From NCBI GenBank assembly GCA_035222895.1, contig JAVYIG010001592.1, positions 62,001 to 126,000 on the forward strand: a stretch of 64,000 bases of DNA. The letters run 5' to 3'. The stretch comes from Strongylocentrotus droebachiensis (Eukaryota; Echinodermata; Echinoidea; Camarodonta; Strongylocentrotidae). Of this stretch, positions 12,660 to 27,292 are shown in pieces (position 1 is the stretch's first letter; every line of letters begins with the position of its first letter). A model generated the notes under the pieces. It did not search any database and was not told the DNA's origin. It saw only the letters and a program-made list of their open reading frames with translations. The position numbers and the translations under genes were made by a program.

Positions 12660-13039
12660 CTAACATTTAAATTATTCCATACACTTGTGCGAGGCACTCT
12701 AAAATGGCCAACTTACAAAGTTTTCTAATGAAGTACAGTTTATTTCAACCATTTGGGCCAAACGAAAACAGGCATGATATAGTTTACATAGAAACAAAAA
12801 AATGATATGGGAAGAGTTCCATACACGGATAACGCTTATTTTCCCTATAGAGACATACAAGCCATGTAAAGCAATTACATATCCTAAGAAGTAGAATTTA
12901 GCAGTGAAACATCGAAGTATTTACTTAGAAAACACCAAATTGTTTAGAGCAGTATCGTAGGGTTTGTGCATAGGGTGTCAATTATTGTCCTTGTATGGAA
13001 CTCTTTACTCCGAAATCTGATCTCATATGTTGCTACCGT

Positions 13040-15949
<2,910 letters not shown>

Positions 15950-15984
15950 TTAGACAAAAAGAATAAACTCGTTGCAGCAAATGA

Positions 15985-16080
15985 GTTTACCCACACTTGC
16001 TCCAATGGGATTCGAACCAATGACTTGAAGCTCACAAATGGAAATGTCTTACTACTCAACCACCGAGCTAGTCAAAGTTG
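15985..16080 (-). mobile_element. tRNA-like SINE head
   Basis: Minus-strand box A (GACTAGCTCGGTGGTTGAGT) and box B (GGTTCGAATCCC) are about 45 nt apart. The cloverleaf is incomplete, so a SINE head is more likely than a working tRNA gene. It lies about 50 bp upstream of the first visible GRB2 exon. Confidence 0.6.
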
Positions 16081-16099
16081 GGTCGTTGGTCATTCGAAT

Positions 16100-16601
16100 T
16101 GACACGGTGATCACTGCAGTGTATTGATGGAATGTAGTCAATAATTATGTTTCCAGTATAAAAAAGAAAGAGCTAATGCTAGTCCCCATGACCAGAACCC
16201 AATACAACGACTGTTTTCGATGTGTTAATGAAAGCTTCTGCATTGCACTAGGATCAGGAGTCTACGAATATTTATTGTCAAAATTTAGTCAGCATGCAAA
16301 CGGAACTCAAGTTGTATTCTACTGACAAAAGAAGTTGTACCAGGGGGTAAAGGGGGGGGGGGGGGGCAATTTCGCATATAAATCTCTAATAATTGCGTGT
16401 TAACAAATGTTATCAGCAAATTTTCGCGATATGCAAACAACAACTAAATACCAGTAACAAGCAATACACAACACACGGAAATTTGGTTGGTAATCCTGTT
16501 TTTATTAAGGAAAAAATTTCATGCAAAGCAAATTGTTGTGCTTAGCAGCTCAATGAAAGTGACCCCAGAACTCACGCACCGAACGGTATGTACCGTTAAC
16601 G
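16100..16601. other. No gene seen; G tract and short palindrome
   Basis: Contains a G tract at about 16349-16366 and a small dyad around 16580-16600 (ACCGAACGGTATGTACCGTT). Upstream GRB2 exons were searched for here and not found. Confidence 0.4.
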
Positions 16602-17592
16602 CGCTAAAGGTACTATGTTCCATTTGCAGGCCAAAAAATGAAAACGTTAAATTCCAACGGCATTTGAAAGATAATACTAATTTAGAACTTCCCTCAATAC
16701 GAAAGGGCTTTTGTGGGTAACTGACGACCGTTAGTTGTCGAATCGACTTCAGGGATGGCAGTCCTTTTAGTAAATAGTCTGATTTTCAAACAGACCGTGT
16801 ACCGAATGGTCGTACGTTTTGTGCTGATTGACTCAATCAGTTTAATGTTGGCCTTTACAAGAAGTTGGTTATTGAAGTAGACAAATGCTCATGATTTTAC
16901 CCTTTACAACCCATATTATATATCTTCATTATTACGAGAAAAAAAAATTAAGGCAGTCACTCAATAATGTCCGACAGTGAAGTCTAGAAAGTAAACGTAT
17001 TTTCTTGCATAACAAGGGAGTTTACAGATAGCACATGGTACAAATGACCCCACATATCCACAGATCTTTTACACATGGAGAAGTTCCACTTTGAGCATCT
17101 TAGAATAATAACTGCCAAAGTCCTAGATGTGCTTCATGAATACCTTTTGTTTGACCTCTTGAAAAGAACTTTCACCTGCGTATCATAGAATGTACCGTTG
17201 GTGCATAAATTAATAATGTTACATTACTTTCATGAGCGCATATCCAGTATTCATCTCTGTGGGTTTTACCATTTTGGTAAAGAATTTGACCTCTTGAAAA
17301 GAACTTCCACCTGCGTATCATAGAATGTATCGTTGGTGCATAAATGAATAATGTTACATAACTTTCATGAGCGCATATCCAGTATTCATCTCTGTGGGTT
17401 TTACCATTTTGGTACAAATGACCTTTATCTGCCCATGCGCAGATTGTATCTATGAACTGGCTTATTCTAATACTAGTACACTGCAAACGGTTTTTTTAAT
17501 TTCACAGATAGGACATATGTGTCATATTGATAATTCCTGCAAAGTTCTACAGAATTTGATGTTGGCTGCAAATAAGACATAGTACCTTTAAG
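16602..17592. mobile_element. MITE family B with another MITE nested inside
   Basis: Ends are inverted copies of TAAAGGTACTATGTCCCATT-like sequence followed by TGCAG. The same element is intact and uninterrupted at 49115-49634 in the opposite orientation, where it is only about 520 bp. The extra length here is a family D MITE at 17019-17460. The short open frames in this stretch belong to these elements. Confidence 0.8.
17019..17460. mobile_element. Nested MITE family D with internal 135-bp tandem duplication
   Basis: Ends AGTTTACAGATAG and TATCTATGAACT are imperfect inverted repeats related to the element at 15452-15770. Inside, a 135-bp unit starting TTGACCTCTTGAAAAGAACT (17151) is repeated from 17286 to about 17413, which accounts for its greater length. 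Confidence 0.75.
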
Positions 17593-18380
17593 GAAAAACT
17601 AATGTGCACAGAGCGAGCCAACTACAAACCCAACGTTTTGTTTTCAGAGCTAAAGGGCGGTTATAACTATCCCCAGGGGGTGGTAAGTCACGTGTCTCAA
17701 GAGGACACTTTTTTTGGGGGGGGGGGGTCTCGAAATTTGAAAAATTGACATTTTGCTTCTTTGGGGATGGGGATAGGGTCGCCTGTTTTAGGTCAGCCAT
17801 GGGAATAATTATTATTTTTTTTTTTTAATAAAAAAAAAAAAAAAAAAAAAAACCCAAAGGGGGGGGGGGGGGGGGTTAGGGGGGGTTTATACACATAAAA
17901 ATACCAAGGGGGGGGGGGGGGGGGTTTAACCACCGCAAACACCCCCCCCCCCCTGCGTACGCGGCCTGGTAGTGACCAAACCCATTTTGACCTTTTTAAC
18001 ACTTAATTTTTCATTTAAAGGGCCCATGACATCGAAATACAAGTGTATTCCTGTTGGTGTGCAGTCCTGCCTACATCTTATATTTTGATATGTAAACTTC
18101 TGAATTTGTTTCATAGATTTTTTAATATTTTTTGAAATATTTGTTTTTTAAATTTGCTAAGCTCCACTCCAAAAACCTCCACATCTGCCTGACTCGTACA
18201 TCCCCTTCTCCAAAAGTGATGTCAACGGATCTAAAACCCGAGTTTGCCGTGAGAGAGAGAGAGAGATAGGGGGTGGGGGTTTGGAAACAGAGAAAAAAAA
18301 GGGTCGAGAGTTAATAGTTTTCACATGAAAAGGGGGAAGGGGGGTTTCTTGCTTCTAATCATGTGGAAGCACAGAGAACA
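17593..18380. other. Repeat-rich stretch with many homopolymer tracts
   Basis: T-to-G junction at about 17707-17727; long A tract (17828-17850); G tracts at about 17859-17876 and 17908-17926; C tract 17941-17953. A 50-bp block at 17970-18018 is shared with 8967-9015. A GA microsatellite lies at about 18252-18268. No supported gene. Confidence 0.6.
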
Positions 18381-18830
18381 TTCATTTATTTCGTTCCGTC
18401 GGCTTACTTGTTGTCGTAAAAGCTTGTAACATCAACGATATTTAATTATTTTTGCAAATCTCACTCCCCTGCGATCTAAACCTCTCTTTTCTTCTCATTT
18501 TCTTCAATCATTTCTTTCGTTCCGTCGATTTACTTTTTTGTCATAATAGCCTGTAACATCAGCGATATATAATTGATTTCGCTTCTCTCTCCCGTGCGAT
18601 CTATCTCTTTTTTTTCTTCTCAAGCTCCTGGTGATATTGGCGTTCATTTTCCTCAATCATTTCTTTCGTTCCGCCAACTTACTTTTTGTCATAAAAGCCT
18701 GTAACATCAGCGATATATAATTGATTTCGCTACTCCCCCCCCCCCCCCTCCTCCCCTGCGATTTATCTCTCTTTTTTTTCTCAAGCACCTGGTGATATTG
18801 GCATTCATTTTCTTCAATCATTTTGGTTTA
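18380..18830. repeat. Degenerate tandem repeat, three units of 126-149 bp
   Basis: The words TTTCGTTCCGTC, CTGTAACATCAGCGATAT and CCTGCGATCTATCTCT recur in the same order starting near 18391, 18517 and 18666. Unit length varies because of C and T tracts. It directly precedes the 46-bp minisatellite. Confidence 0.7.
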
Positions 18831-18904
18831 ACCGTTTTGAAATTACACATATCTTTACAAGTGTGTATATTCTCAAGCATTCAGTTATTTCGATGAAGAC
18901 ATAA

Positions 18905-19798
18905 TGTTTTTAGATCTCCGTAGGGGCAACAAAACCTTGCCGATAATAATTGTTTTTAGATCTCCGTTGAGGCAACAAAACCTTGCCGATAATTATTGTT
19001 TTTAGATCTCCGTCGGGGCGACAAAACCCTGCCGATAATTATTGTTTTTAGATCTCCGTAGGGGCAACAAAACCTTGCCGATAATTATTGTTTTTTAGAT
19101 CTCCGTAGGGGCAACAAAACCTTGCCGATAATTATTGATTTTAGATCTACGTTGAGGCAACAAAACCTTGCCGATAATTATTGTGTTTTTAGATATCCGT
19201 AGGGGCAACAAAACCTCGCCGATAACTTTTGTTTTTAGATCTCCGTCAGGGCAAAAAAACCTTGCTGATAATTATTGTTTTTAGATCTCCGTCGGGGCAA
19301 CAAAACCTTGCCGATAATTATTGTTTTAGATATTCGTCGGGACAACAAAACCTTGCCGATAATTATTGTTTTTAGATCTACGTAGGGGCAACAAAACCTT
19401 GCCGATAATTATTGTTTGTAGATCTCCGTCGGGCCAACAAAACCTTGCCGAAATTGTTTTTAGATCTCCGTTGGGGGTAACAAAACCTTGCCGATAATTA
19501 TTGTTTTTAGATCTCCGTCTGGGCAACAAAACCTTGCCCATAATTATTGTTTTAGATCTCCGTCGGGGCAACAAAACTTTGGCGATAATTATTGATTTAG
19601 ATCTCCGTCGGGGCAACAAAACCTTGTCAATAATTATTGTTTTTAGATCTCCGTAGGGGCAAACAAAACCTTGCCGATAATTATTGTTTTCAGATCTCCG
19701 TCGGGGCAACAGAACCTTGCCGATAATTATTGTTTTTAGATCTCCGTCGGGGCAACAAAACCTTGCCGATAATTTTTGTTTTTTTAGATCTCCGTCGG
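18905..19798. repeat. 46-bp minisatellite, about 19 copies, running into the assembly gap
   Basis: The unit contains TTTTTAGATCTCCGTCGGGG, then CAACAAAACCTTGCCGATAA, then TTATTG, repeated head to tail with small variation (GTCGGGG, GTAGGGG or GTTGAGG). Since 46 is not divisible by three, the long open frames across it are artefacts. The array meets the run of N at 19799, so its true length is unknown. Confidence 0.95.
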
Positions 19799-19998
19799 NN
19801 NNNNNNNNNNNNNNNNNNNNNNNNNNNNNNNNNNNNNNNNNNNNNNNNNNNNNNNNNNNNNNNNNNNNNNNNNNNNNNNNNNNNNNNNNNNNNNNNNNNN
19901 NNNNNNNNNNNNNNNNNNNNNNNNNNNNNNNNNNNNNNNNNNNNNNNNNNNNNNNNNNNNNNNNNNNNNNNNNNNNNNNNNNNNNNNNNNNNNNNNNN
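19799..19998. other. Assembly gap (200 N)
   Basis: A run of exactly 200 N, directly after the minisatellite, presumably where the array could not be assembled. Confidence 0.99.
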
Positions 19999-20137
19999 TT
20001 TTAAATATAAGTATATAAAATATAAGTTCCCTGCGTTACTTTTGATGTAATTGCCCTTTGATAAGTACCCCTTTTATCTATATTTCCCACTGACGTTTAA
20101 AAATTGTAACCCTTTGGAGTTTTCTAAAGAGCCATAT

Positions 20138-20290
20138 CTCAGTTCAGTTCAGTTCAGTTTCTTTTATTTTTTGCACGGCACCAACTTCAACCAAAGGCTG
20201 TTCTTCTGTTTGTCCGTGCACAATAAAAAAAATACATGTACAATTCTAAGATAACACATATCATAACAAACAAATATTAAAAATTTAAAA
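20138..20290 (-). mobile_element. LINE/SINE 3' end in reverse orientation with ACTGA tail
   Basis: On the minus strand, GTTGGTGCCGTGCAAAAAAT-like sequence is followed by AATAAAAGAAACTGAACTGA, a pentamer tail typical of CR1/L2-like 3' ends. Only the end is recognisable. Confidence 0.5.
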
Positions 20291-20929
20291 AAAGAACATA
20301 AGCAGAGGCGGTGATTTCTTTTCATGACCGGGGAAGAGACGAAATGCTAGGGACGAGGGAGCAAAGTGAATGAGAGTGGCGAAGGTGACGGAAGTGACTA
20401 CCCCGTCACAGGTTTATGAAGTTTTGTTGTACAGTATTAAAAGAGCAAGCGGAATATTCATTTTTGTAGCACTGATCTATTTACATAATTCTTAATCTTG
20501 TGAACATACGGTTTAAACTGAGCTTGAGTGATACGATCAGAATACAGATTTTCTACAATATTTACTTGTACATGTTGTAGGGTATTCTGCGAGGGGAGCG
20601 TAGCGACCGAGCGAGAAGATTTTAGCATTTTATTAGTCTAAACACTACACTCTTGGGCCCCCCAGAGCATAAAAGTTTGTTGCAGTCTTTAGTCAGTATT
20701 CGCTATACATTTTTGTTGGCATTTTTTCACATTTTCCGGGGGGGGGGGGGTGGACGATCCCCCCTCAACAAATTGAGGGGGGCGCCGCCCCTTAACATAA
20801 GTGAAAATAAGTATAAAAAAAGAAAAATGAAAATGTACAACCAAGATATTACCACCCAACCCCCTCCCCCTCATCAGCAGTCATTCTTTCCAAACAGCGT
20901 TTAATTTTGGTACAGTTATATAACAGACA
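20291..20929. other. No gene seen
   Basis: Contains the word GGGAGCGTAGCGACCGAGCG at about 20596, whose reverse (GCTCGCTACGCTCGC) recurs at about 30361, and a G tract at about 20739-20751. Confidence 0.4.
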
Positions 20930-21125
20930 ACTTCCCCCTAGGATAGTTGCCGCGGGTAGTTGTCCTAGATGATGATTATCGTAGGGGGTAGTTGTCCGGG
21001 GGTAGTTGTCGTAGGGGGTAGTTGTCCGGGAGGTAGTTGTCGTAGAGGGTAGTGTCCGGGGGGTAGTTGTCCTAGGAGGTAGTTGTCTGGGGGTGGATGT
21101 CTATGGGGTAGGTGTCCTAGAACCG
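20930..21125 (+). repeat. Short-word array, unit GGGGGTAGTTGTCC
   Basis: About ten imperfect direct copies of a 14-17 bp word, separated by short variable spacers (TAGG, GGAG). The reverse complement (GGACAATTACCCCC) forms a second array at 22630-22935, so the two could be arms of a foldback. Confidence 0.8.
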
Positions 21126-21965
21126 TCTTGAAAACAGTCAGAAAACATTATAACTAAAAGGAATAAGAGATAATGTAAACAAGTGCATTTCTCACAAATT
21201 GGGCCCTCGCAGCTGCTGGATCCGCCCTGGTTGTTCTCAATAATCAATGTTTCTCTTGTATCATCGAGTTAAATAAAAAATATGACGAATACCAGGTAGG
21301 TCATTTACGATATGTCGTGGTGATTCTCTTGTAATAGGTAAATCGTATTTACTTCTCTCGAGTTTCAAAGAATCGAAGCAACTTAAGTGAGTGTATACAT
21401 TTCATGCCCTTGTGGAATTCATAAAATTCCAAGGTAATCGTTTGCTCTTTGTTCCGGAATAATTATATAGGTTAAGAATAACAGATTTATTTAACAGGTG
21501 TTAATATCTGAAGTATACGTTCACAGAACATAAATGATTGCATTATTATTATCATTCTGTCGGTATCACACAATTTCTCACTGAAGATCATTGAAACACC
21601 ATTTAATTACTGACTGCTATATCTATTTTTTGAATATTTGGGTATTGGAATTGCACATTTTGAAAAAAATTGTATTGTAACATTTGCCGGTAGGTCTCGG
21701 AATTATTTTGTTCGCTTCTTAGTTCTTAGCCCCCCCCCCCCCCCCCGCCCGAAAAAAAAACCTGTTTAGCGTCCTGCTTTTTTGAAAAATAGGAAGGAGG
21801 AGGCCCTTTTTTTTCTTCTTCAAAATGGCCGCTTAAAAAGGCCGCTAGGTAGGTTTACCCTGACAGTCGGGCTATTTTTCAAGATGGCCGCCGACATTTT
21901 TGTTAAACAAATTTTAAATCAGAAATAGATCCATTTTATCAGTGTTGTTCATGTTTTTTTCTTGG

Positions 21966-21996
<31 letters not shown>

Positions 21997-22210
21997 AGAA
22001 GGCGGCCCCCAAAAAGGAAGCGGGCGGGGATGCTAAACATGTATATTTTTTTTAATGGCCTTAATTGTATGAAATCTATTTTTCATTTTATTCGTGAGTT
22101 ATGTACAGTGCGTCCTAAAAAAAACTATACACTTTTGAAATGGCTGCTGAATAAAAAAATATATGATTCTGGGAGACAAGTTTTATATGTATGGAAAGCT
22201 CATAAACTCA
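21126..22210. other. No gene seen
   Basis: AT-rich sequence with a C-to-A tract at about 21730-21760 and a 28-bp A tract at about 21966-21992. The word AAGATGGCCGC or its variant occurs twice near 21820-21890. Confidence 0.4.
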
Positions 22211-22214
22211 ACTT

Positions 22215-22560
22215 TCATATGACACCAACTTGTCCAAGCAAAAGGGGAACCTCTCAGATTTATATAGGGCAATTATCAGAGGAGAAGGGGTGCTTTTCAA
22301 AAGTGAAAAGGGGCGCTTCTCCTACCTAAAAAGGGGAATATACTAGAGATTAAAAAGGGCACTTATGAGAATGGAAAATGGGTACTAATCAGAGGTGGAA
22401 AGGGGAAAGGGCACTTTTAACAATTAATATGGGCACTTGTCAAAGTAAAAGGAACACTTTTCCTATGTAAAAAGGGCACTTTTTCTATGTAATCAGAGGC
22501 ACTTTTTACAAAGTTAAAGGGGCACTTTTCCCATGCAAAAAGGGCACTTTTGAGGTACTT
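22215..22560 (-). repeat. Short-word array, unit AAAAGGGGCACTTTT on the plus strand
   Basis: About 15 imperfect copies of AAAAGGGGCACTT separated by 6-15 bp of variable sequence such as ATCAGAGG, CTATGTA or AGTAAA. The inverse array (AAGTGCCCCTTTT) is at 29240-30330. No coding value; open frames here are repeat artefacts. Confidence 0.8.
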
Positions 22561-22624
22561 TTGAGGTGTTAGGAATAAAATAAAACACGTAAAGTTTGTA
22601 AACGGATGAGCCATTCCCCGCGTG

Positions 22625-22937
22625 CGTATCAGGACAATTACGCCTTGGGCAATTACCCCCCCCCCCCCCCCCCGACAAAATTACCCACCGGAAAAACTAC
22701 CCCCCCCCCCTAGGACAATACTCCCCAGGAAATTACTCCCGAGGACAATTACCCCCCCCCCCCCTTCGAGGACAATGATCCTCTGGAAAAATGATCCCCC
22801 CCCCCCGGAGGACAATTACCCTCGACCCCTGAAAATAACCCCATAGGACAATCACCCCCGCCCCCAGGACAACAAGCACCGATAACAATAACCCCCCCTG
22901 AAAATCCCCCAGAAACCCCCCCCCCCCCCCCCCTGTT
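22625..22937 (-). repeat. Short-word array, unit GGACAATTACCCCC, with long C tracts
   Basis: About 15 degenerate copies of GGACAATTACCCCC, several with the C run expanded to 10-20 bases. It is the inverse of the array at 20930-21125. Confidence 0.8.
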
Positions 22938-23020
22938 CGAAGTACTATTTCCCATTTGAAGGCCGACAAAGTGAAAAGGTTAAATTCCACCGGCATTTGA
23001 AGGATAATACTAATTTAATA
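22938..23020. mobile_element. Fragment of MITE family B
   Basis: Eighty base pairs beginning GTACTATTTCCCATTTGAAG and continuing to AATACTAATTTAAT match the left end of the element at 16602 (AAATTCCA(A/C)CGGCATTTGAA). The rest is missing. Confidence 0.7.
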
Positions 23021-23099
23021 AAGTTATGTGAGTGAAATCATGTAGAGCTACCATACGCGTATGAATGTTCTCGTCATAATCAAAATATTACATCACAAT

Positions 23100-23282
23100 G
23101 CAAGATGCGCATTACGCATGCGCGCATGCGCTTTTACTTGCGGTTGTGTTTTGGAAACGGTCAGCATTCCCAAAGTCATCATTGTTTCAATTTCCAGTGC
23201 ACGTTGAAGTAACGATAAAAAGCTGATCTGAAAGGATCAGTAAGGAAACTTTATTCAAAAACTGTACCGTCAGTGAACACAG
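23100..23282 (+). promoter_or_regulatory. Candidate promoter and non-coding first exon of the membrane-protein gene
   Basis: GCATGCGCGCATGCGC at about 23116-23131 is a palindromic double NRF-1-type site. It lies some 150 bp before a strong donor (CACAG|GTAAGT, exon end 23282), consistent with a 5' UTR exon spliced to the coding exon at 23841. The TSS is inferred. Confidence 0.45.
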
Positions 23283-23840
23283 GTAAGTTGTTATTTAGTT
23301 CATTACATGTGCGAGGGTTGAATTGAAAAGTATTAACATGACGAGAGTTTACTAGATAGATGACTAGATAGTTTATTCCTCAGCACTACATCCTGCTGAG
23401 TATCGTCGTAGAAGTAGAATTAGAAGTAGAGAGGATATGTATATTCAAGGCATTGCATGGTAAACCTGATGATTAATATTTATCTGATTAGGATATTCTA
23501 ATAATACTAACCGTTACCTATAATTTTTACCCTTTTTTTTTTGGGGGGGGGGGGGCGGCGTGAAGCACATAAGAAGGAAATTCTAACCGCGCAAGACATT
23601 ATTTGTTTGTTTGCCTACTTAGATGATTATTCATTTGTAACTTTTTTTGGTTGACCTGTGTTAGTGAAGTATGAAGTAATGTACTGAAAGAAAGAAAGAG
23701 AGATAGAGAGAGAAAGAGAGAGAGTAAACAGAAAACAAGGTAAATCTCAGTGATTTCTAACTTGCACTTAGTTTATTCACTATCATGTAAGATATCATAA
23801 TTAAACATATTGTTATCTTATCTTCTGGAATAAAGTCAAG

Positions 23841-26800
23841 ATGACTACCACCAGTGTACCTGACGTCATGGAGTGTGGAGGTCGAGTGACCATTGAACAA
23901 GTACTTATCTTCGTTGATGCACCACTCGTCGTCCTCCTCGTCCTCGCATTTGTTTTCACAGCTCTGACATCGATGTCATCGAAGGTTTGTCAAACCTAAA
24001 CTAAACCTTTTTTTTTCAACAACTTTAATATAGTCATGTCATAAAAGCCTGTATTTTGATATATTGGAATATTTTTTCCCAGAGAATATCTATATTGACA
24101 TATTTTTTCTTCAACATTCTGGGCCCCGTTGCACACGTCAACTTACCATTGATGGTAACTTTGCCATCAATGGTAACTACCATGGAAACCTTGATTTTGA
24201 TTGGCTGTTGAGCCCATGGTTGTTGCCCTTGATGGCAAAGTTACCATCAATGGTAAGTTTTATGTAAAGGGGCCGGTCTGGTTAGTACAGTATATTTTCT
24301 AAATCAGAAATCCTCAAAATATTATCAGAATACTTATGTATATAAGTCATGAATTTCTTAATTATAACATATCTGATTTAGTTTATAGTGAATGTGCTTA
24401 GTGTCGACTCCGATATGGGAAGAAATGAGACCATGCAGTAATGCCTAATACACTTTCAAGACCTGAGGTACAACAAGCCTAGGCTTCATATATTCTGTAT
24501 CCTTAAACGTCGAAGTACTTTTATATATTCACAGAAGGCTTCTTCAGTTCCTGGGGTTTGTACGATGTTTCTTAAGATGAGCTTACCAGCTATCTTACGT
24601 AACAGACGTCGGCTCAGGAACCAAGTCATCATCATCAGGGTTACTGATACAAACGGCAGATCTTGTAACTGGTAAGAAGGGGGCATTCTTTGAAAGAACA
24701 TCTCCAAAGTATTCAGCTATAATCAATGCAACCTTCCACACGAAATCATTATTGTCATATTAAATGATAATTTGTTAATGATTGTGATGAAAATGATGAT
24801 GATGGTAAAAAATTACGATACAAATAAAATTAATGATAATAATACTAATTATAATAATAATAACAACGATTTGGAAAATAGTAATGAAAATAATAGTAAT
24901 AATAAAAGTAATAATACTGATTAAAAATACATAAATAAATGAATAGATAAATAAGTAAATACATGGATAATTAAACAAATAAGTAAGAAACGAATTAATA
25001 AATTACATTTTTATGATGGCATTATGGCGGTTTTGAAATGCAAGTGCAGTTGTTGGGTGAATAATGAGAATACTACCCCCCCCCCCCCCCTCTCCGTCTG
25101 ATATTTACAGGGTTGAGTTCAACCCCCGATCTGGAACAACTGACCTTGACCTACCCCTCCCCACCAGACAAAGTCGGCTCTCATTGGTTGAGATACGGAT
25201 CACGCGTCTTGATACATACCACCGTACATCTTCTCAATATTCAGAATGGAGTGAGAGCGCCGCGTCTCAACTGAGGTTAGCACAGTTTATTGAGTTATCA
25301 GCAATATTAGTTCACCTTTAACCATGTGATGTAAAATGCACGATTGTTCTTACACTTTTGTTGATGTAAGAACAAAATTTAAATTAGAAAGACGATCGTA
25401 TTATGTGATTTTACTATTTGATTTATTTTGAAAATAGCCCGAAACGAAGTCGCTAACAATTCTTTACGTTCTCAAAAAAATCGGTGGGTCTCGTATTAAA
25501 AAAGAAATCGATTTTCAACATATCATTCATACAATCCATGTTGATACAATCTAATAACATTTATGTACAGCTTACTACAAATATTATTGTGTAATGGTCT
25601 TTCATGATCTCAGTGAAAATATTTTTGTTTATTCTTTTTAGATACCTGATACCTTTGACAATCAAGACCCGCAATCTTGATTACCAGATGGTCACCAAAT
25701 CTAGTACAATTGCGATCACACCTTCAGGAGATGCCAAAGTGGCATATCCCCTTACCCCTCGTCCCATCAAATCCTCCGCACAAGACCTAATCGAACGCGG
25801 AGGACTCATTTGGCTGTCGCTATGTCTGGCAGGACTTATGAGTTTCGGCATCACCCTACATATCAACCTGGCATACTCAGAGTTCGCTACTGCAGTGGTA
25901 ATGAACGTATTGAACATTATCATTACCACTGCAAACGTCATAGTGGCAGTCACCTCTGGCGTACTCACCTTTCTTTTCGTCAAAATATTGGCGACGCCAT
26001 TCCGACGATACAAGAGACGTCAACGACAAGGACAAAATCGTCGCCTTAGTGGTCATACCCTCGGCCATGATGTAAGTGGCCCCAAGAAATGTGTTATTCC
26101 ATCACCTTGCATCCAGCTCACAGGACCTGAACGTTTGATAGCAGCGTCAGGTGATTGTGATGCAACTGAGAAGCTGAGATGGGAAAAAGAAGTCAATGAC
26201 AACGAGGTCAAATTGGCAAGTCCGTTTAAATCTAAATCATTGCCATGCTTGGATTGCGTGACTCTAAAGGGCGCCAATCCAAGTCCTAGTCTTCACTTAC
26301 TCCTCACGGCGGCTTCTCCAATGTATTTGGAGTCACCTCTTGCTTTCTTTTTGGTCTCTGGTGAAAAGAAAAAGAGCTCTCAACTGACCAATAAACACCC
26401 GGTGGTCACAGCAACAACAACAAAACTGACCAACGAACCTGATAATTTTTCAGAAGAAAGCTCGCCACTGGCAATCAAATCTAAATCCTTGCCAAGCTTG
26501 GATAGTATGACTCAAATGAGCGCAAATCCCAGTCCAAGTCGCCATTCTCTTCCGACATCGACTTCCTCCATATCTTTGCAGTCTCGTCCTGTATTCTTCC
26601 CGGTTTCTTGTGAAGAGGCAGAAAGCTGTCAATTGACCAACGAATACGCAAATATCACAGCAGAAAGCTCGACCCTGTCCAACCGACTCGAGGTTACAGA
26701 GGACACCTTGCCGATGACCAGCCAACCCAAGATGGTCACAGAGGAGATCTCCGAGGGTTCTCCTGATCTCAGTCTTCCCAGATCCTCAGAGTCGAGCTCA

Positions 26801-27292
26801 TCAGTGAGTTCAACCTTCACCATAGAATCCCTGCCAGAGGAACTTCCAGGGGGTATATACCGTACCGAAAAATACATCTATAAAGAATGCTCAACTCCTT
26901 GGCATTACAACTCCTGGATAGATGACCCTCCATTTCAATCCAGTATTTATCTGGACTGGGTCAATGATAACAATAAAGACAATAACACTAATAACAACAA
27001 CAACAGTAATAACAATGTAAGTACAGTCGACATTGATATTGAGGAGAACATTGAAGTGACAGAACTGTCACCACCAAGGATCAAGATTACTAGCTATGTA
27101 CCCTTGCTCCTTGTGATGTTTGCAATGATAGGATCTGTAATTGCTCTTCACATCTATGTGGTGAAGACCAGCCTATGTCAGCAAACCTTAGAAGCATCTG
27201 TAATATCCTGGGCCCTAGCATCTCTCGTAATAATGATCATTTGGCTCATGAAACAAATGTATGAACTATGTCGGGGGTTTCCCAATAACTAA
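23841..27292 (+). CDS. Uncharacterised multi-pass membrane protein, four coding exons
   Basis: Exons 23841-23984, 24535-24671, 25111-25275 and 25642-27292 join with GT-AG sites and consistent phases (0, 2, 2), giving 698 residues. Joining exon 1 directly to the last exon fails by frame, so the two middle exons are needed. Hydrophobic segments lie at about residues 21-43, 204-226, 233-263, 636-656 and 671-686. The second and fourth are each followed by LHI and start a hairpin, hinting at an internal duplication of the membrane unit. The long middle (about 270-630) is Ser/Thr-rich and polar. It contains two copies, 83 residues apart, of a block starting KSKSLP.LD (residues 345 and 428) and including NPSPS and QLTN, plus an Asn-rich run near 590-605. 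Arg/Lys-rich stretches follow the first TM hairpin. I do not recognise the family; it may be lineage-specific. AATAAA signals occur at 27717-27726. Confidence 0.75.
24121..24274. mobile_element. MITE with GGGCCCC ends, 154 bp
   Basis: Left GGGCCCCGTTGCACACGTCA and right AAAGGGGCC ends are inverted. The interior holds palindromic TTACCATTGATGGTAA near both ends. It sits in intron 1 of the membrane-protein gene and resembles the GGGCCCATTTCACAAA element at 35993. Confidence 0.7.
26228..26680 (+). repeat. Internal 249-bp in-frame tandem duplication of the membrane-protein gene
   Basis: AAATCTAAATC at 26228 recurs at 26477. The two units keep the motifs KSKSLP, NPSPS, FF.VS and QLTN in the same order. 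The period is a multiple of three, so the frame is preserved. Confidence 0.85.

Noticed and set aside
17172-17486. 104-codon open frame with an internal repeat
   Set aside because: Falls in the nested MITE and its repeat is the 135-bp tandem duplication.
19326-19709. 127-codon minus-strand open frame
   Set aside because: It is a read-through of the 46-bp minisatellite, whose unit cycles through all three frames.
18905-19798. Possible CRISPR array
   Set aside because: The units are head-to-tail with no unique spacers, in eukaryotic DNA, so it is a minisatellite.
23984-25642. Direct splice of membrane-gene exon 1 to the last exon
   Set aside because: The phases do not agree and the frame stops within 13 codons; including exons 24535-24671 and 25111-25275 solves this.
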